From the NCBI RefSeq assembly GCF_003474435.1, contig NZ_QRNF01000001.1, positions 98,950 to 162,949 on the forward strand: DNA of 64,000 nt. The letters run 5' to 3'. The position numbers and the translations under genes are program-made. Below, in pieces: positions 46,363 through 54,693 of this stretch. Position 1 is the first letter of the stretch, and every line of letters starts with the position of its first letter. The notes under the pieces were generated by a model. It was not told the origin of the DNA. It saw nothing but the letters and a program-made list of their open reading frames with translations, and searched no databases. Source of the stretch: Ruminococcus sp. AF46-10NS. Lineage in GTDB: Bacteria > Bacillota > Clostridia > Lachnospirales > Lachnospiraceae.

Positions 46363-48048
46363 ATGGGATTCAAAAGTGACATCGAAATTGCACAGGAGTG
46401 CACAATGGAGCCAATTACCAAGATCGCGGAGAAAGCAGGTATTGATGACAAGTATCTGGAGCAGTACGGTAAATATAAAGCAAAGATCGACTATAATCTT
46501 CTGAAAGAAACAGACAAAAAAGACGGAAAGCTGATCCTTGTAACAGCCATCAACCCGACACCAGCAGGTGAGGGAAAAACTACGACAACCGTAGGTCTTG
46601 CAGATGGAATGCAGAAGCTTGGAAAGAACGTTATGGTAGCTCTTCGTGAGCCATCCTTGGGACCGGTATTCGGTGTCAAAGGTGGTGCGGCAGGCGGCGG
46701 CTATGCACAGGTAGTTCCGATGGAGGATATCAACCTTCATTTTACCGGTGATTTCCATGCAATCGGTGCGGCAAACAACCTTCTTGCAGCAATGATCGAC
46801 AACCATATTTTCCAGGGTAATGAACTGAACATCGACCCGAGAAAGATCACCTGGAGACGATGCGTTGACATGAACGACCGTCAGCTTCGTAATGTAGTAG
46901 ACGGACTTGGCGGAAGAACAAACGGTATGCCGCGTGAGGACGGTTACGACATCACTGTAGCATCTGAGATCATGGCAGTTCTCTGTCTGGCAAGTGATAT
47001 CAAAGATCTGAAAGAGAGACTTTCCAGAATCATCATCGGATACACTTATGGCAAGGTTGCTGAGCAGAAACCGGTAACAGCAGGAGACCTTCACGCAGAG
47101 GGTGCTATGACAGCACTTCTGAAGGATGCCCTGAAACCAAACCTTGTTCAGACACTGGAGCATGTTCCGGCGATCGTTCACGGTGGACCATTCGCAAACA
47201 TCGCTCACGGATGTAACTCCGTAACAGCTACAAAGATGGCTATGAAGCTTGCTGATTATGCGATCACAGAGGCTGGCTTCGGTGCTGACCTTGGAGCAGA
47301 GAAATTCCTGGATATCAAGTGCCGTATGGCAGGTCTTACACCAAGTGCAGTTGTTATCGTAGCAACCGTACGTGCCCTGAAATACAACGGTGGCGTTGCA
47401 AAAGCGGATCTTAACAATGAGAACCTTGAGGCTCTTGAAAAGGGTATCCCGAACCTTCTGAAGCATGTAAGCAATATCAAAAATGTATACAAGCTTCCAT
47501 GTGTGGTAGCTATTAACGCATTCCCGACCGATACCAAGGCAGAGCTTGATTTTGTGGAAGCAAAATGCAAGGAGCTTGGCGTAAACGTAGCACTTTCCGA
47601 GGTATGGGCAAAAGGTGGCGAAGGCGGAATTAAGCTCGCTGAGGAAGTAATCCGTCTTGTTGAAGAGCCGAATGACTTCACATATGCTTATGAACTGGAA
47701 GGCTCCATCGAGGATAAGCTGAACCAGATTGTACAGAAGGTTTACGGTGGAAAGAAAGTGGTTCTTACAGCAAATGCCCAGAAGCAGGCGAAACAGCTGG
47801 AGGCACTTGGATTTGGCAACTGCCCGATCTGTGTAGCTAAGACCCAGTACAGCTTAACAGACGACCAGACAAAGCTTGGTGCTCCGACAGATTTCGAGGT
47901 AACAGTAAGAAATCTTAAGATTTCCGCAGGTGCAGGATTTATTGTTGCACTGACAGGTGAGATCATGACCATGCCAGGACTTCCGAAAGTACCGGCAGCA
48001 ACCAAGATCGACGTAGACGAGAGCGGTAAGATCACAGGACTGTTCTAA
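46363..48048 (+). CDS. fhs: Formate-tetrahydrofolate ligase
   Basis: ATP-dependent formation of 10-formyl-tetrahydrofolate from formate, the first methyl-branch step of the Wood-Ljungdahl pathway and a one-carbon source for purines. 561 residues; family marks are [20 protein letters not shown] (P-loop), [20 protein letters not shown] and [23 protein letters not shown] 46363 has AAAGGAG 8 bp upstream; an ORF from 46339 extends into the leader. Controlled by the ZTP riboswitch. Intact, with clear high-expression codon use (many GGT, CGT). Confidence 0.97.
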   Translation: MGFKSDIEIAQECTMEPITKIAEKAGIDDKYLEQYGKYKAKIDYNLLKETDKKDGKLILVTAINPTPAGEGKTTTTVGLADGMQKLGKNVMVALREPSLGPVFGVKGGAAGGGYAQVVPMEDINLHFTGDFHAIGAANNLLAAMIDNHIFQGNELNIDPRKITWRRCVDMNDRQLRNVVDGLGGRTNGMPREDGYDITVASEIMAVLCLASDIKDLKERLSRIIIGYTYGKVAEQKPVTAGDLHAEGAMTALLKDALKPNLVQTLEHVPAIVHGGPFANIAHGCNSVTATKMAMKLADYAITEAGFGADLGAEKFLDIKCRMAGLTPSAVVIVATVRALKYNGGVAKADLNNENLEALEKGIPNLLKHVSNIKNVYKLPCVVAINAFPTDTKAELDFVEAKCKELGVNVALSEVWAKGGEGGIKLAEEVIRLVEEPNDFTYAYELEGSIEDKLNQIVQKVYGGKKVVLTANAQKQAKQLEALGFGNCPICVAKTQYSLTDDQTKLGAPTDFEVTVRNLKISAGAGFIVALTGEIMTMPGLPKVPAATKIDVDESGKITGLF

Positions 48049-48080
48049 TATAAAGATTTTTTGAGGGGAATTCAGATAGA

Positions 48081-48122
48081 AAGCGGTAGAGCCTGCAAAA
48101 ATAGAGGCTCTGCCGCTTTTTC
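48081..48122 (+). terminator. Terminator after fhs
   Basis: GCGGTAGAGCCT pairs with AGGCTCTGCCGC around 10 nt and ends TTTTTC. Confidence 0.9.
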
Positions 48123-48134
48123 TTATATTGTTGT

Positions 48135-48230
48135 CTATTGCTCATGGCGGCGGTCCAGCCATTTACAGATGTAGTGGCCAACAATGTTCCCGGCCAGAAG
48201 GGTAAAGAACAAAGCAACATATTTCTGCAT
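48135..48230 (-). CDS. 31-residue membrane peptide (novel small gene)
   Basis: A minus-strand frame of 31 codons: MQKYVALFFTLLAGNIVGHY followed by a basic tail ICKWLDRRHEQ. One hydrophobic helix followed by a charged C-terminus is the layout of small membrane peptides, including type I toxins. AGAGGTG lies 6 bp before the ATG, and an extended -10 (TGATATAAT) is seen about 35 bp upstream. It is convergent with fhs and ends 12 bp after the fhs terminator. I do not recognise a named family; function unknown. Confidence 0.6.
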   Translation of the reverse strand: MQKYVALFFTLLAGNIVGHYICKWLDRRHEQ

Positions 48231-48264
48231 GGTGCTCACCTCTTTCATTCAGGATTGTATCTGC

Positions 48265-48273
48265 ATTATATCA
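48265..48273 (-). promoter_or_regulatory. Extended -10 element for the 31-residue peptide gene
   Basis: Minus strand TGATATAAT, an extended -10. A good -35 is not seen at standard distance. The rest of 48274-48491 has no evident gene. Confidence 0.45.
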
Positions 48274-48491
48274 TATTTCAAAACTGCGGCAGCAACAGCA
48301 TTATAGCATGTTCAGAACAAAAATGGTATAATATTATAAATTGTCAAGAATGTCAGCAATCTCCTGCTGCTTGGTGGGATAAAACTCACAATGTCGAGGA
48401 AATCGCAGAGGGGACGCGCATGTGACATTTGCGTTAATTAAGAGGAATGCTATAGAAAATATTGTAGAGATAAATGAATGTGGGGGAAAAT

Positions 48492-49025
48492 ATGGTATAC
48501 ACATGCAATTATAAATCGCTAATCGGAGATATTTTACTTGCCGCAGATGAAATCGGACTTACCGGTTTGTGGTTTGAAGGACAGAAATATTTTGCAAATA
48601 CACTTCCGGAAGATTATGTTCCACAGGAAACGAAAATTCTCACAGAAGCAAAAAAATGGCTGGATGTATATTTCTCCGGTGAAGAACCGAAATTTACTCC
48701 GCCACTTCATCCCACCGGGTCAGTATTCAGACAGGAAGTGTGGAAGATTTTATTACAGATTCCCTACGGACAGACGATCACCTATGGAGAAATTGCATGC
48801 AAAATGGCAGAGATGAAAAACACTTCCCATATGTCCGCCCAGGCAGTAGGCGGTGCGGTTGGACATAATGAAATTTCCATTATCATTCCCTGCCATCGAG
48901 TTGTAGGAACAAATGGAAGCTTGACGGGCTATGCCGGAGGAATTGACAAAAAAATTTCACTTCTTAAGCTGGAACATACAGATATGAGCTGTTTGTTTAT
49001 TCCAAAGAAAGGAACTGCACTGTAA
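48492..49025 (+). CDS. ogt: Methylated-DNA-protein cysteine methyltransferase
   Basis: Suicide repair enzyme that moves alkyl groups from O6-alkylguanine to its own Cys. 177 residues: N-terminal ribonuclease-like domain (IGDILLAADEIGLTGLWFEG) and C-terminal DNA-binding domain with IPYGQTITYGEIA, AVGGAVGHNEISIIIPCHRV (acceptor Cys in PCHRV) and GYAGGIDKK. ATG 48492 has GGGGGAAA upstream; the ATG at 48474 lacks a site. A second alkyltransferase-like gene follows after 107 bp. Confidence 0.93.
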   Translation: MVYTCNYKSLIGDILLAADEIGLTGLWFEGQKYFANTLPEDYVPQETKILTEAKKWLDVYFSGEEPKFTPPLHPTGSVFRQEVWKILLQIPYGQTITYGEIACKMAEMKNTSHMSAQAVGGAVGHNEISIIIPCHRVVGTNGSLTGYAGGIDKKISLLKLEHTDMSCLFIPKKGTAL

Positions 49026-49132
49026 AACTCAGGCTGAGAGGACGGTCTGGTGCAGGCGTCCACGAAAAGACAGATATTTTATTTATGAAAGCATGCTATG
49101 AAAATTGCCAGCAGGATTTCGGAGGAATAATT

Positions 49133-49441
49133 ATGGGAAAAATACTGGATGAAGATTTAATCTACGAGATACTGTCCGTGGTGGAAGAGATACCTGAAGG
49201 AAAAGTGGCCTCCTACGGACAGATCGCACGTCTGATTGGCCGGGATAAAAATTCACGTCTTGTAGGAAAAGTCTTAGGTATGGCAGAATTTTACGGGAAG
49301 TATCCCTGCCACAGAGTTGTGAACCATGCAGGGCGTACTGCACCAGGCTGGAGAGAGCAGAAGATGCTTCTGGAAGACGAGGGTGTGGAGTTTAAGGCAA
49401 ATGGATGTGTAGATATGAAGCAGTATCAGTGGGAGGAGTAG
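49133..49441 (+). CDS. MGMT-family alkyltransferase-like protein (short, Cys present)
   Basis: 102 residues, only the DNA-binding half of the MGMT fold: VEEIPEGKVASYGQIARLIG, GKYPCHRVVNHAGRTAPGW. Proteins of this size are usually alkyltransferase-like (ATL) sensors that hand damage to excision repair, often with Trp in place of Cys. Here the PCHRV Cys is kept, so direct transfer is possible. GGAGG lies 7 bp before ATG 49133. It lies in tandem with ogt, suggesting a two-gene alkylation repair set. Confidence 0.88.
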   Translation: MGKILDEDLIYEILSVVEEIPEGKVASYGQIARLIGRDKNSRLVGKVLGMAEFYGKYPCHRVVNHAGRTAPGWREQKMLLEDEGVEFKANGCVDMKQYQWEE

Positions 49442-49447
49442 TGTTTT

Positions 49448-49775
49448 ATGAATTGTAGAAATATGATGCAGATCCCGGAGCTTACAGAAGTTCTGAAGCT
49501 GAAAGCAGGGGAAAACGGTCTGGAGTAGTCTGTACGATGGGGCTATTTTGCAGACTGCCTGCAGTGCATCAAAAGTGAATACAGGATTGAATAACTATAT
49601 CCATGGAGGAGAATTCGTAGTTCTGACAAATCCCAGTGTCACCAACGATAGCCGGAAACTCGTGCTGGCACAGGCCAGATATCTGAACCTTGCACCGCTT
49701 ACCATGACCGATGGGCAGATGGAGAAAGGTCTTGAGATCTTTGAAGACTCTCTGAAAGAGGCATTGGAAGCATAG
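49448..49775 (+). pseudogene. Chimeric fossil: PucR N-terminus joined to aminotransferase-like C-terminus
   Basis: The first 60 codons read as a PucR domain start (PELTEVLKLKAGENGLE, then YFADCLQCIKSEYRIE) with a TAG at 49526 and an extra base near 49584. After NYIHGGEFVVLTNPS and VTNDSRKLV the sequence switches at about 49665 to LNLAPLTMTDGQMEKGLEIF, which resembles the last 35 residues of class III aminotransferases. It looks like a deletion scar that fused a regulator gene to an aminotransferase gene. The aminotransferase half is not a copy of 24668-25883. Assignment of the second half is less certain. Confidence 0.6.
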
Positions 49776-49816
49776 ATTAATAGAACGTTACTCTGCAACA
49801 GAAAAATAAAACATAC

Positions 49817-49879
49817 TTGACAAACCATAAATTCCTCATATAATTATCAATAGTAATTAACTAAGATAATTATATGAGG
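49817..49879 (+). promoter_or_regulatory. marR-MATE promoter with 14-bp inverted repeat operator
   Basis: TTGACA 49817-49822, 16-bp spacer, TATAAT 49839-49844. A perfect inverted repeat CCTCATATAATTAT (49834-49847) / ATAATTATATGAGG (49866-49879) covers the -10 and the start of the ribosome site GAGGAG. A MarR dimer could block transcription, and the RNA hairpin could also hide the ribosome site. Confidence 0.7.
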
Positions 49880-49888
49880 AGTTTTTTT

Positions 49889-50341
49889 ATGACAAATGAA
49901 AAGATCAAGCGGATGTTTGATGCATTTTATCAGGCAAAGCGGATCCGGGATATGCTTCCGCCACTGCCCCAGGGGGTGATGCCATCCTACATACAGTATC
50001 TGGATGTGATCCATTCTCTGCAGCGGGAAAAAAAGGATATCCGGCTCTCTGATATCAGTGATGCCATGAACCTTCCGCGTCCGGGTGTCACCAGAACAGT
50101 GAAAGAAATGCAGGCAAAGGGATATCTTCAGAAGCTTACGTCTCCGGATGACGGGCGCGTTACTTACATTTCCATAACAGAAAAAGGAGAGAGGCTTTCC
50201 AGAAAGTATGATCAGGATTATTTCAGCAGTCTGGCACCCTATCTTTCAGGGATTTCCGAAGAAGAAGCAGACAGTATGATCCGGACCATCGGGAAATTTT
50301 ATCAGATTATGTGTGACAGGAGGGAACATTATGACAAATGA
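49889..50341 (+). CDS. MarR-family regulator
   Basis: 150 residues, winged helix centred on RLSDISDAMNLPRPGVTRTV and the wing KLTSPDDGRVTYISITEKG. It overlaps the MATE efflux gene by 11 bp, the usual repressor-pump pairing. ATG 49889 lies 8 bp after GAGGAG. It is probably autoregulated through the inverted repeat at 49834-49879. Confidence 0.92.
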   Translation: MTNEKIKRMFDAFYQAKRIRDMLPPLPQGVMPSYIQYLDVIHSLQREKKDIRLSDISDAMNLPRPGVTRTVKEMQAKGYLQKLTSPDDGRVTYISITEKGERLSRKYDQDYFSSLAPYLSGISEEEADSMIRTIGKFYQIMCDRREHYDK

Positions 50342-51683
50342 TAAGGCAGATTTTACCCAGGGAAATATCCTGAAGAAGCTGGTTGCATTTATGATGCCGG
50401 TACTCGGTGCGCTGATCCTGCAGGCTGCCTATGGTGCGGTCGATCTTCTTGTAGTTGGAAGATTCGGTTCCACATCCGGATTGTCAGCGGTTTCCACGGG
50501 AAGTCAGGTACTGAATCTTGTTACCTTTGTAGTGATCCAGTTTGCTATGGGTATCACAGTTCTGATCGCACGTTATCTTGGAGAAAAAAGACCGGAGCAG
50601 ATCGGCTCAGTTATCGGTGGGGCTGCGATCGTCTTTACCATGATATCGATCGTGCTGTTTATTGTTATGGTAGGTTTTGCACATCCGATCTCCGTGCTGA
50701 TGCAGGCACCGGAAGAAGCGGTAGCACTGACTGCATCTTATGTACGGATCTGTGGAAGCGGAATTTTCTTTATTGTTGCGTATAACCTGCTGTCTGCTAT
50801 TTTCCGTGGCCTTGGTGACAGTAAATCTCCGCTGCTGTTTGTGCTGGTGGCATGTATTGTAAATGTGATCGGAGACCTGGTACTGGTAGCCGGCTTACAT
50901 ATGGATGCAGCAGGGGCAGCTATTGCTACGGTTTCTGCTCAGGCCTTAAGTGTTGTATTTGCTGTAGTTCTGCTAATAAAGAAGGAGCTTCCGTTTACCA
51001 TTACAAAAAAAGATTTCAGGCTGAATCCTCAGTGCAGACGTTTTCTTAAGATCGGACTGCCGCTGGCACTTCAGGAATTCCTGACACAGATTTCATTCCT
51101 GGCCTTGTGCGCATTTGTCAACCGCCTGGGGCTGGAAGCATCCTCCGGTTACGGAGTTGCATGTAAGATCGTAAACTTTGCCATGCTGGTTCCAAGCTCC
51201 CTGATGCAGTCCATGGCTTCCTTTGTTTCACAGAACGTAGGAGCAGGAAAGCCGAAACGTGCGAGAAAATCCATGCTTACGGGAATTGGAGTTGGCCTGT
51301 TTGTAGGATGCCTGGTATTTATCCTGATCCTGCTGAAGGGTGATGTGCTGGCAGGATTCTTTTCAACAGATGCCGGCGTTATCCAAAAAGGCTTTGATTA
51401 TCTGAAGGGGTTTGCTCCGGAGACACTGGTAACGGCTGTTCTGTTCAGTATGATAGGCTATTTCAACGGAAACAACCAGACTATCTGGGTTATGGTCCAG
51501 GGCCTGGTACAGACGCTTCTGGTACGACTTCCAATGGCGTACTTTATGAGTATCCAGCCGGATGCCAGCCTGACAAAAATCGGTCTTGCAGCACCGGTAT
51601 CTACCACAGTGGGAATCATTCTGAACATCGGATTCTTTCTGTATTTTACCCGTGCAGAAAAAAGAAGTGCTCCGGAAGAATAA
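50331..51683 (+). CDS. MATE-family multidrug/cation efflux transporter
   Basis: 450 residues, twelve predicted membrane helices, NorM/DinF-like. It begins NILKKLVAFMMPVLGALILQ and includes DLLVVGRFGSTSGLSAVSTG and the repeat-half LKIGLPLALQEFLTQISF. It exports drugs or metabolites in exchange for Na+ or H+. AGGAGG lies 7 bp before ATG 50331, within the marR 3' end, so translation is coupled. Confidence 0.93.
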   Translation: MTNDKADFTQGNILKKLVAFMMPVLGALILQAAYGAVDLLVVGRFGSTSGLSAVSTGSQVLNLVTFVVIQFAMGITVLIARYLGEKRPEQIGSVIGGAAIVFTMISIVLFIVMVGFAHPISVLMQAPEEAVALTASYVRICGSGIFFIVAYNLLSAIFRGLGDSKSPLLFVLVACIVNVIGDLVLVAGLHMDAAGAAIATVSAQALSVVFAVVLLIKKELPFTITKKDFRLNPQCRRFLKIGLPLALQEFLTQISFLALCAFVNRLGLEASSGYGVACKIVNFAMLVPSSLMQSMASFVSQNVGAGKPKRARKSMLTGIGVGLFVGCLVFILILLKGDVLAGFFSTDAGVIQKGFDYLKGFAPETLVTAVLFSMIGYFNGNNQTIWVMVQGLVQTLLVRLPMAYFMSIQPDASLTKIGLAAPVSTTVGIILNIGFFLYFTRAEKRSAPEE

Positions 51684-51805
51684 CAGGATAAAAGGATGTA
51701 AATGTCGGGGGGATATGATATAATCAGAATCACCCCGGCAAAAGCGATAGTACTGACCTTGGAATAGCTGCCGGGATCTTGACAGCTGTAAAGGAGGAGT
51801 GCAGG

Positions 51806-52692
51806 ATGATTTGCGGGATGACGTATTTTCAGATATGTCTGTATTTTTTGTTTTATTCTTTTGGAGGATGGGTCGTTGAAGTTATCTTCCATGCAGTAAC
51901 ATTAGGAAAGGTTATAAACCGGGGATTTCTCAACGGTCCGGTATGCCCGGTGTACGGATTTGGTGTACTTTCCGTGTTTGCGTTGCTTAATACGCTTCAG
52001 AGCGGCGGACATCAGATGAGTGAGGGAATGATCTTTTTGTTTGGGATCGTTCTTGCAACTGTGGTAGAGCTGGTTGCCGGATGGCTTCTGGATGTATGCT
52101 TCCATGCAAGATGGTGGGATTATTCCAATAAGCCGCTGAATTTTCACGGCTATATCTGTCTTGAGTTTTCCCTGATATGGGGACTTGCCATTGTGATGGT
52201 TGTAAAGGTTTTTCAGAAGTATGTGGAGCATCAGGCTTCTCATACACCTTCCACACTGGAATGGGTTGTTATGGCAATTCTGTATGCGGTGTATCTGGCA
52301 GATTTTATTGTAACAGTGGCGGTGATCCGAGGACTGAATAAGAAGCTTACCCGACTGGATAAGGTACGTGCGGATCTGCGGATCGTGAGCGATAAGCTCA
52401 GTGATACTCTGGCAACAACTACCATTGATACAGCACAGAAGGTGGGAGAGGGAAAGGTTCAGGTTGCCCTTGCTAAGGCAGAGCTCAGAGATGCGACTGT
52501 GGCTCAGAGAGAAAAATCTGCCGAAATGCTTCGGATGAAGAAAGCGGAGCTCAGGCACAGTTTGATGAGCTGTCAAGCTCTATCACAAACCATACGGTAT
52601 TCGGCCAGGGAAGAATCATTAAGGCTTTCCCGGAGATGAAGCACAGAGATTATTTTGAACTGATCCAGGAGCTGAAGAAAAAACTCAGATAA
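51806..52692 (+). CDS. CmpB-type putative ABC transporter permease (PF06541), one-base frameshift near the 3' end
   Basis: About 295 residues. Four to five membrane helices (YFQICLYFLFYSFGGWVVEV, FLNGPVCPVYGFGVLSVFAL, ELVAGWLLDVCFHARWWDYS, HGYICLEFSLIWGLAIVMVV) are typical of this poorly understood family. A long charged coiled-coil tail follows. The frame breaks near 52552: CTCAGG for CTCCAGG restores QAQFDELSSSITNHTVFGQG and a stop at 52690. AAGGAGG lies 8 bp before ATG 51806. No ABC ATPase is adjacent. Confidence 0.82.
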
Positions 52693-52714
52693 GAAAAATA
52701 AAATGCGATAAAGA

Positions 52715-52754
52715 GGCAGCAGGAAATGTTGGAAATTTCCCGCTGCCCCTTTTA
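52715..52754. terminator. Terminator between convergent CmpB-type gene and bioY
   Basis: GGCAGCAGGAAA pairs with TTTCCCGCTGCC (one mismatch) and ends CCTTTT; the A-rich stretch before it lets it serve the minus strand less well. Confidence 0.75.
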
Positions 52755-52769
52755 GTACAGAGTTTCAGC

Positions 52770-53315
52770 TTATCGAATTCTTTTCTTTATCATTGGTCCG
52801 ATGATCATGGCGATGATCATTTTTATGAGATCTGCCGGGATAAACGGAATTACACAGATTCCAAGAGCTGCTTTAAAAGTGGAATCTGCAACGATGCAGA
52901 ACCATATAGTTCCGAGAAGATAGCATACAATTGTTCCAGCGATCATACCAACGAGCTGGATCAGAGGCTTATGGCAGTTGTCAATTACCAGTCCGGCAAT
53001 AACAGCCATAACGATAAAGCCGATGATGTATCCGCCTGTAGGACCGGCCAGCTTTGCAGGACCACCGGTAAATCCGGAAAATACCGGAAGACCTACAAGG
53101 CCAAGCAGCAGATAGATCAGATAGCTGATGGTTCCTTTTTTCCATCCGAGAAGATAAAGGGACAGATAGATGGCAAGATTGGTAAATGAGATCGGAACCG
53201 GACCGATCGGAATGGACAGCGGCGCAAGAATACAGGTGACAGCTGCCATAAGAGCGGTCATGGTGATCTCGTAGGTTTTTGTGTGTGGTGCAGAGACAGT
53301 ATTTGTCTGGTTCAT
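52770..53315 (-). CDS. bioY: Biotin ECF transporter substrate-binding subunit BioY
   Basis: 181 residues, six predicted helices. APLSIPIGPVPISFTNLAIY, FSGFTGGPAKLAGPTGGYII and FIPADLIKMIIAMIIG are the BioY pattern and form the biotin pocket. ATG 53315 has AAAGGAGG about 9 bp upstream; an ORF from 53369 adds a non-conserved leader. It lies 101 bp after bioB on the same strand and is probably cotranscribed. ECF ATPase and T subunits are not in the window. Confidence 0.94.
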   Translation of the reverse strand: MNQTNTVSAPHTKTYEITMTALMAAVTCILAPLSIPIGPVPISFTNLAIYLSLYLLGWKKGTISYLIYLLLGLVGLPVFSGFTGGPAKLAGPTGGYIIGFIVMAVIAGLVIDNCHKPLIQLVGMIAGTIVCYLLGTIWFCIVADSTFKAALGICVIPFIPADLIKMIIAMIIGPMIKKRIR

Positions 53316-53416
53316 ATTAAAAGAGCCTCCTTTGAAAAAGGTAATATATTTACTGGTTCGGGTAAGCAATGAAATGCTGTAAGTGTGTATGACAGGTCAT
53401 ATGTCAATAAGGATGC

Positions 53417-54388
53417 TTACGCAGATTCGATCTCATAGGTGAATCCTGCATCCGTAATGGCTTTGAGAGTGTCTTCGATTCCCTGGCCACCTTCTGTAAG
53501 ATAACCGGAAGCGAAAATAGAGTCTACAACACTGAGCAGTTTTTTTTCTTTGCCCTTGAAATAAACTTCTCTTCCGGCAGCACATCGGATATCTGCTTCA
53601 GGTACAAGAAGTCTTGCCAGGCAGAGGACTTTCATGCAGTATTCTGTTGTCAGCTGGGAAATATCTGCATTTCCGAGAGGAGTTCCCTTGATCGGAAGAA
53701 GAAAGTTGATCGGCAGTGCTTCCGGCTGGATCTCACGTAATTCCAGAAGCATGTCAACAACGTCTTCCTTGCTTTCACCCATGCCAATGATACCGCCGCT
53801 GCAGATTTCGAAACCAAGTCCCTGAAGCATATGGATATTCTGGACACGCTGGTCAAAGGTATGTGTACTGCAGATATTATGATAAAAGGAACGGCTGCTG
53901 TTCAGGTTATGGTTGATCCGGTCAAGACCGGCTTCTTTGAGCACTTTTGCCTGGTGCTCTGTGAGAAAGCCTATGGAGCAGCAGAGATGAGTTCCCTGTT
54001 CTTTCATTTTGCGGATCCTGCGGGCCAGCTCCTCGATCTCTTTATCTGTAAATTTCATACCACTCAGGCCGATACAGTGTCTGGATAAATGATAATCATT
54101 TACGAAATCATTGTCCTGATATAATTTGTCTTCATCTACCCATTTGTATTTATCAATATCGGCAGTGGAACGACATGACTGGGCACAGTATGCACAATCC
54201 TGAGAACAGTTACCGCTGCGAGCATTGGTAAGGATATGGATGCTTACGCGGTTTCCTTTATATTTGTAACGTAAACTGCTGGCACGGTCAATCAGTGCCT
54301 CAAGTTCTTCGTCCGGAGTATTCAAAATAGCAATGGCTTCATCTCTGGAGAGAACAGGAGCCTCTTTTTCATATGATGTAGGATTCAT
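53417..54388 (-). CDS. bioB: Biotin synthase, radical SAM
   Basis: Inserts sulfur into dethiobiotin. 323 residues with the radical-SAM cluster motif CSQDCAYCAQS and SAM-binding GIIGMGESKEDVVDML. The substrate side LPINFLLPIKGTPLGN and ARLLVPEADIRCAAGRE has the Arg used with the second cluster. ATG 54388 has AAGGAAGG about 8 bp upstream. No other biotin pathway genes are here, so the cell either imports a precursor or carries them elsewhere. Confidence 0.95.
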   Translation of the reverse strand: MNPTSYEKEAPVLSRDEAIAILNTPDEELEALIDRASSLRYKYKGNRVSIHILTNARSGNCSQDCAYCAQSCRSTADIDKYKWVDEDKLYQDNDFVNDYHLSRHCIGLSGMKFTDKEIEELARRIRKMKEQGTHLCCSIGFLTEHQAKVLKEAGLDRINHNLNSSRSFYHNICSTHTFDQRVQNIHMLQGLGFEICSGGIIGMGESKEDVVDMLLELREIQPEALPINFLLPIKGTPLGNADISQLTTEYCMKVLCLARLLVPEADIRCAAGREVYFKGKEKKLLSVVDSIFASGYLTEGGQGIEDTLKAITDAGFTYEIESA

Positions 54389-54426
54389 GGCGATACCTTC
54401 CTTGTGAGTTTTTTGTACGGGTATCA

Positions 54427-54481
54427 CTTTATCACATAGAAATGCTGATTGTCAACTGCGAATAAAAAAAGAGTTTACAAT
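54427..54481 (-). promoter_or_regulatory. bioB-bioY promoter overlapped by a BirA-like operator
   Basis: On the minus strand TTGACA (54455-54450), 17-bp spacer, TAAAGT (54432-54427). The palindrome ATTGTCAACT-N14-AGTTTACAAT (54448-54481) matches the known Firmicutes BirA site, TTGTNAAC arms about 15 bp apart, and covers the -35. Biotin-loaded BirA would repress both genes. Confidence 0.75.
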
Positions 54482-54693
54482 TAAGGGGGCTGTAGCTTTA
54501 ATTTACTGTTTAAACTCGTCGAAGCAGGGGATTTCCTTGATTCGGTTAAAATAATTCTCAATCCAATGTTATATCTTTATAAAATCTTAATACGGGAGCA
54601 GAGACCCTTATACTATCTTTGAAAGCAATTATATATAATAAAACACATCATGAGGATAGTAATGTTATAATTATTAAGGAGTTCTGATCATTT
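54482..54693. other. Gap between the biotin operon and trkH
   Basis: No ORF. AT-rich, with an inverted repeat TACTATC (54611-54617) / GATAGTA (54655-54661) flanking TATATAATAA, which may be the trkH -10 region. No match to the c-di-AMP riboswitch often found before potassium genes. Confidence 0.35.

Noticed and set aside
46297..47466. 389-codon minus-strand ORF
   Set aside because: Antisense to fhs and crossing the riboswitch; high Cys/Ser/Val content is typical of a shadow frame.
54482..54693. c-di-AMP (ydaO) riboswitch before trkH
   Set aside because: None of the conserved ydaO blocks could be found in the gap.
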